5,636 nucleotides of DNA from an uncultured Flammeovirgaceae bacterium (GTDB taxonomy: Bacteria; Bacteroidota; Bacteroidia; Cytophagales; Cyclobacteriaceae), in assembly GCA_946480685.1 (NCBI GenBank), contig CAMLLI010000336.1, forward strand, positions 1 through 5,636. Reading direction: 5' to 3'. The notes under the pieces are model-generated. The model was not told the DNA's origin, searched no databases, and saw only the letters and a program-made list of their open reading frames with translations. Made by a program: the position numbers and the translations under genes. Shown here piece after piece: positions 5,062 through 5,636 of this stretch; position 1 is the first letter of the stretch, and the number at the start of each line of letters is the position of its first letter.

Positions 5062-5577
5062 ATGAAAAAACTTTTAGTTATTGCGTCACTTACATGCCTG
5101 ACACTTATGATAGCAGGGAATGCGCAGGCACAACAGCAAGCAGTGAAGAACCGTTTGGGTTTCTTTCTGGCAGCAGCATCAGGCGACATTGATGAAGTTG
5201 GAATTGGCGGTATCGGTGAATTCAAAGTAGCGAACAAAGTAACTATTTCTCCACAGTTCGTGGTATACTTTCCGGAAGACCGTGGTAACGCTGATGTAAA
5301 CTTCTTCGAAGTAAACGTTAATGCAAACTACTACTTCTACAACAAAGACATCTTCGAGTTCTACGGCTTCGGAGGTCTGAACTTTACACGCTGGCACATT
5401 GATTATGACAATCGTGATTGGAATGATGACAGCGATGTTGAAGTTGGTTTGAACCTGGGTGGTGGTATTAACTTCGAGCTCGGCAAGAGCGTTGTACCAT
5501 TCTCTGAGATCCGTGCCACAATCGGTGACTTCGATCAAATTGTAATCAGCGGTGGTTTAAAATTCAACTTGCGCTAA
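5062..5577 (+). CDS. Small outer-membrane beta-barrel protein (porin-like family)
   Basis: A 171-residue exported protein. Residues 1-23 are a signal peptide: MKK, a hydrophobic core, then NAQA with cleavage likely after Ala23, leaving a mature protein starting QQQ. The rest is rich in alternating hydrophobic/polar strands with Gly and aromatic residues: RLGFFLAAASG, VGIGGIGEFKV, KVTISPQFVVYF, FFEVNVNANYYFY, FEFYGFGGLNFTRW, VEVGLNLGGGINFEL, VVPFSEIRATIG and IVISGGLKFNLR. This is the pattern of a small outer-membrane barrel, about eight strands, as in the generic beta-barrel domain common in Bacteroidota. The Asp-rich segment YDNRDWNDDSD looks like an extracellular loop. The specific role (structural or transport) cannot be told. 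It is divergent from pyrD (intergenic space 4954-5061) and has its own strong terminator, so it is likely monocistronic. Confidence 0.85.
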   Translation: MKKLLVIASLTCLTLMIAGNAQAQQQAVKNRLGFFLAAASGDIDEVGIGGIGEFKVANKVTISPQFVVYFPEDRGNADVNFFEVNVNANYYFYNKDIFEFYGFGGLNFTRWHIDYDNRDWNDDSDVEVGLNLGGGINFELGKSVVPFSEIRATIGDFDQIVISGGLKFNLR

Positions 5578-5596
5578 AGAAATTTTCTACTTCATA

Positions 5597-5628
5597 AAAA
5601 ATGCCTGGCGTTATCGTCAGGCATTTTT
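5597..5628 (+). terminator. Intrinsic terminator after the beta-barrel gene
   Basis: AAAAATGCCTG (5597-5607) pairs with CAGGCATTTTT (5618-5628). The stem extends inward through a G-T wobble and two GC pairs to a TTAT loop, giving about 14 pairs with no bulge. Five T residues end the right arm. The symmetrical A-run would also allow termination of a minus-strand transcript entering from the right. Confidence 0.92.
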
Positions 5629-5636
5629 ATTTATAG

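Noticed and set aside
5179..5538. Minus-strand 119-codon open frame opposite the beta-barrel gene
   Set aside because: It is rich in Val, Ile and Thr because it mirrors the barrel strands on the other strand, and it shows no promoter, signal or domain. The plus-strand frame has a signal peptide and a terminator.
1..5636. CRISPR array, tRNA/rRNA gene, insertion sequence or phage/defence cluster
   Set aside because: No regularly spaced repeats, no cloverleaf-like segment, no transposase, and no multi-gene defence operon beyond the two-gene DUF433/DUF5615 pair were seen.

Overview
This window looks like chromosomal DNA from a Bacteroidota bacterium, probably of the Cytophagales type. Four things point there. 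The window opens with a type IX secretion (T9SS) C-terminal sorting tail. Two start codons are preceded by close copies of the Bacteroidota -7 promoter box TAnnTTTG, and most genes lack a Shine-Dalgarno sequence. There is a lipoprotein whose lipidated Cys is followed by an acidic export-type tail. The dihydroorotate dehydrogenase is of the membrane, quinone-linked class. The genus assignment is inference only.

Layout from left to right. 1-265 is the 3' end of a secreted protein gene with a T9SS type A sorting domain. 363-2495 encodes a putative lipoprotein form of oligopeptidase B (S9A serine peptidase) with an intact Ser/Asp/His triad, closed by a strong intrinsic terminator at 2516-2544. 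2620-3220 is a compact two-gene cassette: a DUF433 antitoxin-like protein followed 7 nt later by a DUF5615 PIN-like putative nuclease, a predicted VapBC-like toxin-antitoxin pair. A 229-bp gene-free spacer follows, with a palindrome and two overlapping inverted repeats. 3450-3911 encodes a small lipoprotein with a lipocalin-like fold. It runs tail to tail into pyrD (minus strand, 3901 to about 4953), and the two reading frames overlap by 11 bp. 5062-5577 encodes a small outer-membrane beta-barrel protein, divergent from pyrD, and is closed by a strong terminator at 5597-5628.

The genes do not form one pathway. Envelope and secretion functions (T9SS cargo, lipoprotein peptidase, lipocalin-like lipoprotein, OMP) surround one housekeeping gene (pyrD) and one accessory toxin-antitoxin cassette. 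No new multi-gene system is evident. The points most worth a second look are regulatory and residue-level. The antitoxin gene and pyrD both have a -7 box only 4-5 nt before the ATG, which predicts leaderless mRNAs. An intrinsic terminator for the lipoprotein transcript lies inside the conserved 3' coding region of pyrD on the opposite strand. A Lys replaces one of the two Glu residues that set the Arg/Lys preference of oligopeptidase B.
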